Below are positions 46,191 through 56,539 of a stretch of 64,000 nt of DNA, in pieces. The notes beneath the pieces are model-generated. The model did no database searches, had not been told where the DNA came from, and saw only the letters and a list, made by a program, of their open reading frames with translations. The stretch spans positions 110,216,499 through 110,280,498 of the forward strand of contig CM050446.2 of assembly GCA_027563935.2 (NCBI GenBank), given 5' to 3'. The stretch comes from Costus lasius (lineage: Eukaryota; Streptophyta; Magnoliopsida; Zingiberales; Costaceae). Numbering within the stretch: position 1 is the first letter of the stretch; the number at the start of each line of letters is the position of its first letter. The position numbers were made by a program, and so were the translations under genes.

Positions 46191-46271
46191 TTTTAAGTCC
46201 TCTCGAGTTTCCTCAAAAATAGCCTTAGGTTTAGAAAGATTCCTCTTGTTCCAGTCAACCAGATTAACAAT

Positions 46272-47115
46272 TATGTCATGAAATCTATTTTGGAAGAAGA
46301 GGTCAGAATCTTGATGTTTATTCCAAGCCTTAGCAATAATGTTAGTAGGCTCACTATAGTGATTCCAGATTTCCCTATATCTGAATGGTTTGCCCTTCTG
46401 TCGCTTAGAGGGAGATATAGAAATAAGAAGAGGATTATGATCAAAAAAACCACGAGGGAGGTGTTTGACATTAGTTCTACCAAATTTCTTTATCCAGTTA
46501 CTATTAGCAATGGCTCTATCTAACCTACTCAGAATTTTCTTAATTCCCTTTTGATTATTGGTCCAAGTGTAAGGAGAGCCATCATGACCTAAATCAATTA
46601 GGCCATGGTAATCCAGGAAGTTTTTAAAACTGAAAATAGATCTATTGAGAGCAAAAGGTAGCCCTCCTTTTTTTCTCCTTGCTATTGGTGATGCAATTAA
46701 AATCGCCGGAAGCTAACCACAGCATTTTGGAACTATCAATTTTGACGAAATCCTCCCACATTTTATTCCTAACATAAGAAATGTGACTTGCATAAAAAAT
46801 AGTGAGTAACCAAGGATCATACCTTTTAGGATCAACTACAAGAGTAAGGAATTGATCAGTAGAAGCAACTACCTCCATGTCCATCTTACCTGCATTCCAG
46901 CCTATGTATATTTCGCTAGAAGGCTTCTTAGCAGGAACTGCAGCAAACCTCCAATTCCTTCCTAAGGCTTTGGTAAAATCCTCTGCCTCCTTTTCTTCAA
47001 GATGTGACTCTTGTAGGGCAATTATACTAAGATTGTATTTTTTTTCCACATCATGATTATGTCTATAGTTTGTCTCCCTCGTGCACCCCTGCAATTCCAA
47101 GAGATACAAAAACAT
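46272..47115 (-). pseudogene. LINE ORF2 endonuclease domain (APE-like)
   Basis: Exonuclease-endonuclease-phosphatase fold with LSIIALQESHLEE (metal-binding Glu), then LWLASGDFNCI (Asp-Asn pair). After a frame change near 46640 come LIDLGHDGSPYTWTNN, LSRLDRAIAN and FFDHNPLLI (SDH-like motif, here FDH). It would nick target DNA to prime reverse transcription. Confidence 0.8.
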
Positions 47116-47239
47116 TATAACAATTTTGAGAGTTAAAGCATACCTACGCAGCAGAGCTTCACTATGATCCTAATCCCATTCTAGCTCTTTTGTGCTTCAA
47201 CATATTCGAGGTCGAGGATTTAGATCCCTTGGATGACAG

Positions 47240-47815
47240 CTACAGCTTCAGATCCTCTTTCCTTCCACCGAATATGTTGCTAAAACTTCTGATGGTGTCA
47301 ACGACCATTTGTTCCTTGTTGATCGGAATTAATGCCTGAACTTCCTCTCTTATATCCATGTGATCCATCACGTCCCTAGCAACCATGGCTAGCTGGTTGG
47401 AAGCATTTGTTGTAATCTCCATCTCGCTTGTTGTGGCTCCCGCTTCCTCTATATTTCTTTGTAAGCTATTTGCTTGGCAACTAGAAACCCAAGTTGCCAG
47501 AGTTACGTTTTCCTCATTATCCTGCTCCTCACAAGGTGGTTGAGCGTGTAGCCCAACAGGGCTAGCTTTTCTTTGGCCCAATAGAGTTTTATTTTGATGT
47601 TCATTTACATTTGTTGCTTTTCTTTCCCAGCTCTTTGCTGCCACCTGAACGGCTGTCAATTCATGATCTGTACGAAGATTTCCTCCTTGCTTGCTCTGGC
47701 TCGTGGTTTGAGACTTCTTTCCAAACGTTACCTCCTCAACCGTTGAGGCCCTTTTCCCAGCTTCGCAAGAAGACGTGTTGGGTTCAGCTTGGCCACTGGT
47801 TATCGGATTCTCCAT
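47240..47815 (-). pseudogene. LINE ORF1 C-terminal, low-complexity part
   Basis: Hydrophilic Ser/Thr/Glu-rich sequence with no named domain, between the ORF1 knuckle and the endonuclease. It is read as the ORF1 tail because of position and strand. Confidence 0.5.
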
Positions 47816-47908
47816 ATTTTGCCTCTCATTCTCTTTCTGTACTCCCTCTTCCTCAGTGGAAACGGGTCCATCATCAATAGGGACCGAATCCGGAACTCCT
47901 TTAGGGGT

Positions 47909-48769
47909 TCATTGCTTCCCCCTCATTCTCCTTCGATTCTCTACCCTAATCCAAGGATTACTGTCCGACCTTCGTCTAACCTGTGCCTCCTCAGTGCTTT
48001 GTCCATCTCCAGTTGGGGCTTCTTGTTCCCTCTGTGTGCTTCTTGCCTCCATGGTTAGGCAATCTTGCAGCTTATGGCCAATACATCCACAACCATCACA
48101 GTATATTGGTAAGTTTTCATAGCAAAACACCTGGAAGAAACCTTTACTCTCTGTACCCATCCAAACTCCTTCTCTAAGAGGTTTTTGCATACCTATTTCC
48201 ACACATATCCGAAGAAATTGACCTCTATTAAATATATTTATCCTTTCATCAACTCTCAGGAGTTTGCCTATCTTGGATGCTATGCCCTCCACTAAATCGT
48301 CATCCCAGTATTTCAGTGGAAGCCCTAGGAGTCTAACCCAAATAGGAGCCGTCCTTATCTTGTGTAGAAGCGGTTGGAAGTCCTCAATCCAAGGCATAAG
48401 GTGAAGAGCTTCACCAAGTATCGTCCACGGGCCTCCTGTCAGGATTGCCAACGCCTCCTCTTGAGATGTTAGCCTAAACAAATAATATCCATTGGCAAGG
48501 TCCACCACCGCCCTCAAGGATTTTGGTCTCCACATTCTCATCACTGCTGCTTTGACTATCTGTGTTGGTGGCGTCTTCGTTATAAACTTTCCTATAAGAC
48601 AACTTCTCCATTTCTCTCTACTAGTCTCTAGCCTCGACTCCTCAAAGATGAGTCGATCAAGATACATGTCAGAGATAGATTTCAATATTGCTTCTGACCT
48701 TTGCGATTTTTTTGCCGGAACCCCTATGTTGTTTTTGAACAGTGTATTCCACGCCCTTCTCGCCTGCAC
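47909..48769 (-). pseudogene. LINE ORF1: DUF4283-type domain and CCHC knuckle
   Basis: The conserved plant LINE/gag-like DUF4283 core is seen (WRPKSLRAVVDLANGYYLFR, GGPWTILGEALHLMPW, IWVRLLGLPLKYWDD), ending in the knuckle CDGCGCIGHKLQDC (CX2CX4HX4C). It binds RNA in the LINE particle. A candidate ATG lies upstream near 48845 in a different frame (MSGSQEESTEESQ), implying a frameshift at the N-terminus. The C-terminal, Glu/Asn-rich part continues at 47240-47815. Confidence 0.82.
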
Positions 48770-48950
48770 AGGTTCCTTCTGGCTCTCAACTCTTGGTTCT
48801 TCTATTATTTTGAGACTCCTCAGTGCTTTCCTCTTGGGACCCAGACATCTTTGGGGAGGGGTCTGGCAATTTCTGCCGAGGTGGAGGCTGGCGAGGGGGA
48901 CAAAGATCGCAGCGGTCTCGAGTTTCTCTCATAACTTCACTTCAAGCATT

Positions 48951-49984
48951 GAAGTTCAGATTGAAGAGATCTGTTTTATATATATATATATATATATGAG
49001 GAACTACTTTCATATCTCATTACATTATATTAATTTATTTTGAGTCTATCATGTGTGTGACCAATACTGGTATTCAATGATGTTATGAGCACTTGTTATG
49101 TGACGATCCTAGAGTCGCATGTGATTATAGTTTGATAATTATATTGTCACCATATTTCGAGTCGGGGATCCATTGGCATAGCGTGTCAGGTATGTTTTTT
49201 TCACAAACAAAATATATTATTATGGATCTTAATCTATATGGCCACTATATATGTAGTGAATATTATTTTTAAAAAAATATGATTGTGATTTGTGTCTGTG
49301 AGTATGGGTGATAAAATGTTGCATAATTTAATTAGACTTAATAAAAACTGAGAAAAATAAAAAGGGTTTAGAGAAAGTCCAAAGTTGTTGAACATAATTT
49401 AGTATATTTGCTTAATGGTTTCATCATTTTTTTAAAAAAAAAAGATTAGTGAATCCATCACAAGTTCATCTTCTAGGTTTAATTGGTAGTTATAATTCTT
49501 AAAAAGAAAGGGTTTGATGATGTCAAAAATTAATTTCATTTTCAATTTAGTTATTTTTATTTTGGATTTAATTTTTTTATACAATTAATATTTATTTTAT
49601 GAGAATAGCTTTGTTTGCTATTATTTTCTTTTATGGTATATGCATTGCTTTATCAATTATTTAGGTCTAATTATTGCTTTAAAAAATATATATCTTCCTT
49701 CCTCTGTATAAATTAAAAAATAAAAAATTTGAATGAAAAGTAAAGGATACAAAAATAAAGAAAAATAAATAATATTTTTAAGCAAATTGACTAAAGAAAA
49801 AAAAGAGGGAAAAATAGTACTCATATCAAAATTAGACAAAAGTCTATACAAATAACTTGACTCATTAAAAGTTGTAGCTCTTTCTTGTATGAAAATTAAG
49901 TACAACAAAGTTACTGGCCTCACCAAAGGCTTGCCTAGGATTAAAATCCTATAAGTATCGGGAGGAATGAGATAATATGTAAGA
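48951..49984. other. AT-rich spacer
   Basis: A TA microsatellite lies at about 48977-48997, then unremarkable AT-rich DNA with A/T runs. No gene, terminal repeat or known element was seen. Confidence 0.5.
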
Positions 49985-51060
49985 AGGCTTTTCAATGGTG
50001 GAAACCCTAACCTTTGTGATAGGTGATCTCTTGAAGGAGGTTCAATATGGTGATAACAAGCTGATTAACTGGGAAACACTTTGAAAAATAAAAAAAAATT
50101 AAAATACTACAGTGTATAAAGATTACTTATGTGATAGAGTTATACTCTATATTCTCATTCCTGATGATAATTTTGTGTTTTTTTATTGTAGAGGTAAGGA
50201 AAATTTTCCTAAGTGGTTAATTACCATGAAATGAGCCCCTACACTCATCCCTTGTAGGAAACTTCCTATACGAAAGAGTTCATATACAACCATGGCTGAG
50301 GACATAGACAACCCTCAGAAGCTCTCATAAAGATACACGTGCACGGTAAAAAATGTGCAACCCTGTGATTGGTTCAACCCTGTATTATGTATAGGATTGT
50401 TAAAGTGTAGGTCAAAGGGAAGTAGTTCAAAATTATTTCACTATTTTTCCTTTAGATAGAGACTTTTTCACTAAGTAAAGGATATGCCTTTATGTGCATT
50501 TTACTGGCCGCATAATACAAACAATGAGCAACAGTTTAATTTAATATATTTTTGTTGAGTTTAGTTGTATTTATAAAGTTTCAATTTTGTGAGGGATTCT
50601 TGAAATTTATAAAATTATAACTTTTTTGTTTCTATTTTTTACTGGGTTTCTATTTTATTTTTTTATTTGCTATTATTTGATTATTTTTTATTTAAACAAT
50701 GTTATTAATGGCAAACATATGAGGGTTTAGCCTACAAATAGGTGTGTGACATTTGGGCATAGACACAATAGATAGCGCATAGCCACTTGCAATAGCATAG
50801 GTCTCCCACAGTTTTCTTTCTTTCTTTTCTTTTGTTGCTTAGAGTTGAAAGGGCACCAGTCAACTTCTCCACGGTTGTGCCCGCAGGAGAAAAATACTAG
50901 TTATATCCTAGGTGTTCTATCTAGATTAAACTCACATGAGAAACCAGACATTCACATAAGGACAATAGGATTCTCCGCACCTCCAGGTTTTCATTCTCAT
51001 TTTAACTTTATTATTTTCATTGATTTAGATGGAAATAATTTTTCTACACTCATGTTAACA
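49985..51060 (+). mobile_element. 5'-truncated copia relic (internal 3' part and LTR A)
   Basis: 49985-50597 aligns by eye with the copia-2 region 42990-43585 (shared TTTGTGATAGGT, GTGATAACAAGCTGA, TTTTGTGAGGGA). The LTR follows at 50598-51060 (463 bp, related to but shorter than the copia-2 LTR), ending CATGTTAACA. It sits just upstream of the first hAT transposase piece. No left half was found. Confidence 0.7.
50598..51060 (+). repeat. Copia LTR A (plus orientation)
   Basis: Homologous along its length to LTR B at 51560-53374 in the opposite orientation, e.g. GAAATTTATAAAATTA, CTATTATTTGATTATTTT and TCATTCTCATTTTAACTTT. Confidence 0.8.
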
Positions 51061-51559
51061 ATGTGAATACCAAGGGACAATGTACAAGAAGACAAATTTC
51101 AATCATGTGGAAATATTATGAACCTATGGAGAACACAATTGATAGTAAGCCACATTGTAAGTGCAAAAAATGTGGTTCTTTATTCTTATATAATAAAAAT
51201 GGGATTGGAAATTTGAAGAGATGCATTAAAACTTGTGTTAGAAAAAATACAAAAGATATTAGTCAAATGATTTTGAGTCGTGAGTTGGCTATGAAAAAAA
51301 GGAGCATTTGATCCTATGTTCTTTTGTAAGTTATTCCTGTTGTCATTAAACATAAATTATCATTGTCATTTTTAGAATTTTATAAGATGAGAGTATTATT
51401 TGCTTATTTATATTAGAATCACACTATTGTTACTAGAAACTTTATCAAAGTGGATTTGTTTAAGATGTACAAGAGAGAAAAAAACTAAATTGAAATACTC
51501 ACTTAAGGAAGTACATGATATGATTTATTTGACATTTGATTTATGGACATCTATAGCAA
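51061..51559 (+). pseudogene. hAT transposase piece 1 (BED zinc finger)
   Basis: Begins at the border of LTR A. Has W-x-Y-Y-E and CKCKKCGSLFLYNKNGIGNL with a downstream Cys where many BED fingers have His. An 82-codon frame runs to 51311; frameshifts follow, then DLWTSIA at the right border. Confidence 0.78.
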
Positions 51560-53374
51560 TGTTAGCACAAGTGTAGACACAATATTTCTATCTAAATCAA
51601 TGAAAATAACAAAGTTAAAATGAGAATGAAAAACTTGGAGGTGCAGAGAATCCTACTAACCATAAGTGAATATTTGGGTTCTTATGTAAACTTAATCCGA
51701 ATAGAACACCAAGTGTCACGCCCCGGTCGGATCGGTCTAGAATTAGCGCTTATCCGCTTCCTAGAGCCGTCCGGTGGAATACCAGAATGTAACTCTCCCT
51801 AGGGTTTCCGACCCGAAATTAGAAACCCTAATCTCCCCGAAGAATTTTTATCCCCAAAATACAATTCGCATGGAGAAAACCCTAACCCCAATTTGGAAAT
51901 CCGAAAAGAAACGAAACCCTAAATTAAATACCTCTTCTGATTTTGACCAAAGTCAAAATTAAAGTCTTGCTGGCGTCAGCGTGACATCAGCCCTCGATTT
52001 GATTTCTCCGCCGCGCGTAAATCACCGTCGCTGACGTCAGGATGACGTCGGCCGCCCGATTTCGCTCGTCGAAGTCGAATTTCGTCCCGCTGACGTTCGC
52101 CTACGTCAGCCGAAATCGAGATTTCGATTTTCCGCTCCGCTGCTGACCGTTGACCGCCTCGTTTTGAACGCCCGATGCGTTCGAAACTTCGTCTTCTTCG
52201 TTCGTTTTCACGAGCTCGCGCAAGCTCGTCCGCCGCCGGATACGAGTGCCGCCGCGCTGTCCCGTGAGCTCGTTGGAGGAGCTAAGAAGAGTCGCCTCGC
52301 CTCTGCCTTATCGTTGCCGGCCGAAGTCGCCTGAACCCTAGTGGTCGACGCCGCCGGAATCGTAGAGAACAGAGAGTGAAGATCAGAGATAGCGGGGAAA
52401 CGAAAGCTTGATCTTAATCCCTGAAAACGGATACAAGCTTCTCCTCTCAAAGCCGTCGGCCCCCTGACCGCCGGTGCCCCTCTCCCTCCCTCGCCGGTCG
52501 TCTCCTCGACGCCGGTTACAATCACTCAGAACGCTCCTTGCTTACGAAGACGCCGCCGGTGGATCTCCCTCAAGCTCTGTGTCGAAGCTCTCCTGAGTTT
52601 CCTTCCGTCGCTCCCTTTATAGGAGGAGCCGCCGCCCTAGTTCCTCGCGTGTCCGACTCTAGCGGAGAGGACGCCGCCAGCGTCCGTTTCCTTCGCTTCG
52701 CCAGCCGCCTCCGGTTGTGTCGCCGACGACGAGGTCGTCGCTTGCCTTGGCTCCGAGCGGCGCGGAGAAGACATGGTTGCCGAAGATCTGCCGCGTCCAT
52801 GAAGGTAGGAGAGGAGAGCGCGTGCGCTTCCTCCACTATCGCCCGCGTCTCGCGGAAACGTCGCGCCGTCGCCCGAAGTTCCGCCCAAGTCCGCGTCCGA
52901 CGCCTGCGAAGACGCCGCCGACGTCTTCGTCCCTGCTGCGTCAGGCGCACGCGAGAACGACGCGCTCGCGTTTGCGGCTGCGCTTTGCGTGCGGCTGCTG
53001 CGCGGAGAGCATTCGGGGTCAAAATACCCCGTTGACCCAATTTTCTCCTGATTTGGGCTCCGCTTTGGGCTTGATCCCGGGCTTGGGCCGAACCAATTAG
53101 ACCGGGGCCTGACACCTAGGATACCACTAGTATCCTTCTCCTGCAAGTCAGGACTGCACTATAGAGAAAAAAGAAATGTCTATTGTGTCTTACCTAGGGA
53201 TCACACACCTATTTATAGGTTAAACCATTAAATCTGACATCTACTACATATTTACAACTAATAACATTGCTTAAATTAAAATAATCAAATAATAGCCAGT
53301 AAAATAAATAAAATATTAACCCAGTAAAAATAAATAAATAAAAATATAAAGTTTTAATTTTATAAATTTCAACA
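51560..53374 (-). mobile_element. Copia LTR B (minus orientation), solo, split by another LTR
   Basis: On the minus strand it starts TGTTGAAATTTATAAA at 53374 and ends TGCTAACA at 51560. Without the inner insertion it is about 414 bp and matches LTR A. It interrupts the hAT frame between LWTSIA and TDGYISL. No convincing target duplication was seen, and no internal coding part, so it is probably a solo LTR. Confidence 0.75.
51714..53114 (+). mobile_element. Solo LTR, 1401 bp, GC-rich, inside LTR B
   Basis: TGTCACGCCCCGGTCGG..GACCGGGGCCTGACA, flanked by CCAAG and CCTAG (one mismatch). The uninterrupted homologous site in LTR A reads AACACCTAGGATA in the same orientation, which shows CCTAG was the target and confirms the insertion. 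The right half is rich in GCC/CGC triplets, so the long open frames on both strands here are not taken as genes. Confidence 0.85.
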
Positions 53375-53401
53375 TACTGATGGCTATATCTCACTTATTG
53401 C

Positions 53402-53954
53402 TAGGGATGACAATAAGGTAGGTTGGGGTTTGTTTTACCAAACCCAACCCGACTCCACCACCCTTAAACCCATCCCCGACCCCAAACTTGGTGGGGTTAG
53501 AAAAAAATTATACCCTATACCTGACCCCATTGGGGAGTCTAGTCCCCATGAGGAAACTTGACTTTGACAAAAGATTTAACTAATAAAAAATCTTCTTCTA
53601 AAACTATTATACATAATATAATACAATAATATATTTTTTAAAAAATAATCATATAAATATAATAGTTCATCAAATATATCAATGCAACAATTTATTATAA
53701 AAACCCTAATGACTCAAAATCATTTACAAAATAGCTCCATCAAAAATAAAAATAAGGATATTTTAGTAAATTTAAGCATCAAGTAGGGTTCAAGTTCGGG
53801 TGGATTCTACGATACCTAGACCCGTGCCCGCCTCACTCATTAAGCTTGGGTTTTACCCAAATGCTCCCCGAAACCCAATCAACATGGGTCTCCCTGTCAA
53901 CATTGGGGTAAGTCAGGTTGAGTGGGGTCGAGTATGGTTTTCTTACCAACCCTA
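53402..53954. mobile_element. hAT-type MITE in the hAT transposase frame
   Basis: Ends TAGGGATGACAATAAGG and ..TCTTACCAACCCTA are imperfect inverted repeats. The flanks CTTATTGC and CTTACTGA agree at 6 of 8. hAT coding resumes directly after it. The interior has paired GGGTTT / AAACCC words and no transposase. Confidence 0.75.
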
Positions 53955-54450
53955 CTTACTGAACATTACATTGACAAAGAATGGGTTTTGAATAAGAGAT
54001 TACTTAGTTTCTTATATATGCCACCGCCACATAATGGGATAGCTTTATATGGGAAGATAAGTTCTTTATTGGTTAAGTGGGGAATTGAAAACAAGTTATT
54101 TTCTATCATGTTAGATAATGCTTCAGCAAATAATACCTTTATAAGGTTCCTAAAGCAAAGTTTAATGTCTCAAAAGCTCTTTCAAGTAATGGTGCATATT
54201 TTTATATCAGATGTTGTATTCATATTCTTAATTTAGTTGCTCAAGATGGTTTAAAGAGGTTAACTATGTAGTTTAAAAAGTGCATAAAATAGTAAAATAC
54301 ATCAAAGTGAAAGCTAAAATTTCTTAAAGGTATTAAATTTCTAAATATTGATGAAAAAAAGGGATTAAGATAAGATGTACCTAATAGATGGAATTCAACA
54401 TATCTTATGCTTGAAAGTGGAATTATTATAGAGCTGCACTTTGTCATTTA
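53955..54450 (+). pseudogene. hAT transposase piece 3 (catalytic core region)
   Basis: HYIDKEWVLNKRLLSF, the family block PPPHNGIALYGKISSLL, SIMLDNASANN, then VAQDGLKRL and VPNRWNSTYLMLESG after stops and frame changes from 54234 on. Ends at the TTA target of the Harbinger-like element. Confidence 0.82.
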
Positions 54451-55152
54451 GGCCATGTTTCCTACAGCAGATGGAGAGATCAATGAATGGAAGAAAGCTA
54501 TGGAAAGGAAAAAGGCGACGAGAGAAATTGCAACACGTGCGTAGCACGTGAACATCTTCTACCCTCTTCGCTCTTTCTTGCGCGCGGAGCTCGCCGCTGC
54601 TTCTCGCCCTCATCGCTGCCCTCTTTGCCGCTGCCTGCATCCTCATGATACTCCCCGTTGTAGGTGAGCTCACCGAGAGAGACGTCTGCGGGAGGAGACA
54701 GAAGGCGACAAAGCTTTGCTCGCCTATTGCAAGCGACGGGAGGCGAGCTCGCTCGTTGCAGGCGAGCCCACTGAGAGAGACGATGGCGGGAGGCTAGGAG
54801 GCGATGAGGCAAAAAAGCAAGCTCTGCGATGGGAGGCGGGGAAGCGACGAGGCAGAGAAGCAAGGCTAGCGACAGGAGGCAAGGCGACGGAAAGCTTTGG
54901 CGACAAAAGAGGAAGGATGGAAGGGGAGTTTTGATGACGAGAGGCGGGAGGCAGGAGGCTAGGCGACGGGAGGCCACTCGGCAATGGGAGGGGAGCTTTG
55001 GCGACTGGAGTGGGAGCTTTGGTGAGTTCATCGGCGCTAGAAGGAGGGCGGAGCCGGCGAAGAGGGAGAGGGAGGGACAAGGGGCGGCGCTGGCGACGAG
55101 GGAGAGGGAGGGATGAGACACGGAGCCGGCAATGGGGAGAGGGAAGGATGAG

Positions 55153-56539
55153 TGATAGAGCCTAGACGGCTGCTACCGCAAGTGCACGGTCTATTGCGTA
55201 ATAAAAAGATCGAACCTATAGGGACTAGGGTCAAGTACTAACAAATCAGTCAATCGAAAGCTAGGTTAATGATTAATGGGAAAATGGCTAATGTCCTAGA
55301 GCAAGCAGTTAAACTAAGGCAGAGAGTAAAGCAAATGGGGTTTTGAGATTATGAAAGAGATTCGGGGTTTTAGGTTTCACCACACTGAAGCATGCATAAA
55401 TATTATGGCTTGACAATTTAAATAAAGTTTTATCTAAGTTCTCAAGGTAACCTTTCCTAGGGTACAGACGCGCTCCCTCTCAAGACACGGTCCGGTATCC
55501 GTCTTAACTCAAGTCTCCTACTCTCGTGGCTTACTAGGGTAAAGGCGGATCTAATGAGATCTGTGAAAGATTAGGGTTCCTCAAGTGATTTCGAGTGCTC
55601 TTGCAACACAAAATCACCAGTCCAGTCTAGGGGTTCCGATGGTCAAGGTTCACCTCTCAGTCCTTCCCTCGACATCTAAAGCATGCATACATATAGCCAG
55701 TATGTAAACAAGAATTAAAACATCCTAAACATGGATAAGAACAAAGATAAATAGAGGAATATATAGATCAAGTCATATTTCAAGCATTCTTACAGTGGGC
55801 TACGCCCAAACCCCGAAAATAAGGTTTACGCTATGGTATACATCATTAAATACATAGAATCTCTCATGAAAATCGAATCAAACCAAAGGGAATGGTGGAT
55901 CCTTGATTGAAGTTGGCTCAGCGTGATCCTCCACGTCGGAACGAAGAGAGAAACCCGCTGGAACAGTGTCGCCGATCAGAAAATCACCCCAAAACCCTAA
56001 GTTGTCACCCTTTCACCTCGTTCTCCTTCGTTGCTTGACCAAATCCGATGATTTTGGTCTCAAAACGTTCGTGGCTAAGTTGGAAAGGTCTCCCTAAAAT
56101 TTTGCCCAATTTCGAGCCCAGAATAGAAAGTTACGGGCAAAATACCGAGCGCCTATCAAGCTGTACGTGTTACGATACACGGCCGTGCATGGATGCATGG
56201 CCATGCCTGTGTATGGCTCGGTTAAGAAAATTCTGATGACTTATGATGCACGGCCGTGCATGGATGCACACCCATGGCCGTGCACTCTGTAGAGGACTCT
56301 GATTGAGCTGAAATTTAGCGTGTAGCTCCATCTCATCATGGGAAATCATCTCATACCTTTAGATTCTCTAAATTCCATTGATTTTGAGGTCAAATACCCG
56401 CATTTCATTAAAACAGAGGAAAAGTGAAGGTTCTGAAGAATATGAAGCATTTGAGTAAATAAATGAGATGAAATATGCATTATGCTCTAAAATAAGAATG
56501 AAATTGAGTAACGAAATATCATATTTTTACATGTCATCA
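55153..56539 (-). repeat. Athila-type 3' LTR (left copy)
   Basis: 1387 bp. Lacks about 20 bp (an ATTAAGAACAAGCAGCGCAG segment) present in the right copy. Contains the self-complementary words ACGGCCGTGCATGGATGC. Confidence 0.92.

Larger units (their letters stand above)
35774..48950 (-). mobile_element. LINE (L1-like, plant) split by two copia elements
   Basis: Read on the minus strand the order is ORF1 (48.9-47.2 kb), endonuclease (47.1-46.3 kb), reverse transcriptase (46.2-44.4 kb), zinc-binding RT-associated domain (40.0-39.3 kb) and RNase H (36.36-35.90 kb). It ends in a T run at 35774-35783, which is the poly(A) tail on the minus strand. Copia elements at about 40.02-44.35 kb and 36362-39305 are inserted after it, because LINE coding resumes on each far side. 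No target duplication was recognised around the LINE. Stops and frameshifts make it inactive. Confidence 0.85.

Noticed and set aside
52208..53146. Long Arg/Ala/Ser-rich frames on both strands
   Set aside because: They sit in the GC-rich triplet part of a solo LTR; composition alone explains them and no domain is visible.
54498..55234. Frames of up to 207 codons, Pro/Ser/Leu- or Arg/Gly-rich
   Set aside because: Products of degenerate GGCGACGGGAGG repeats in the Harbinger-like element arm.
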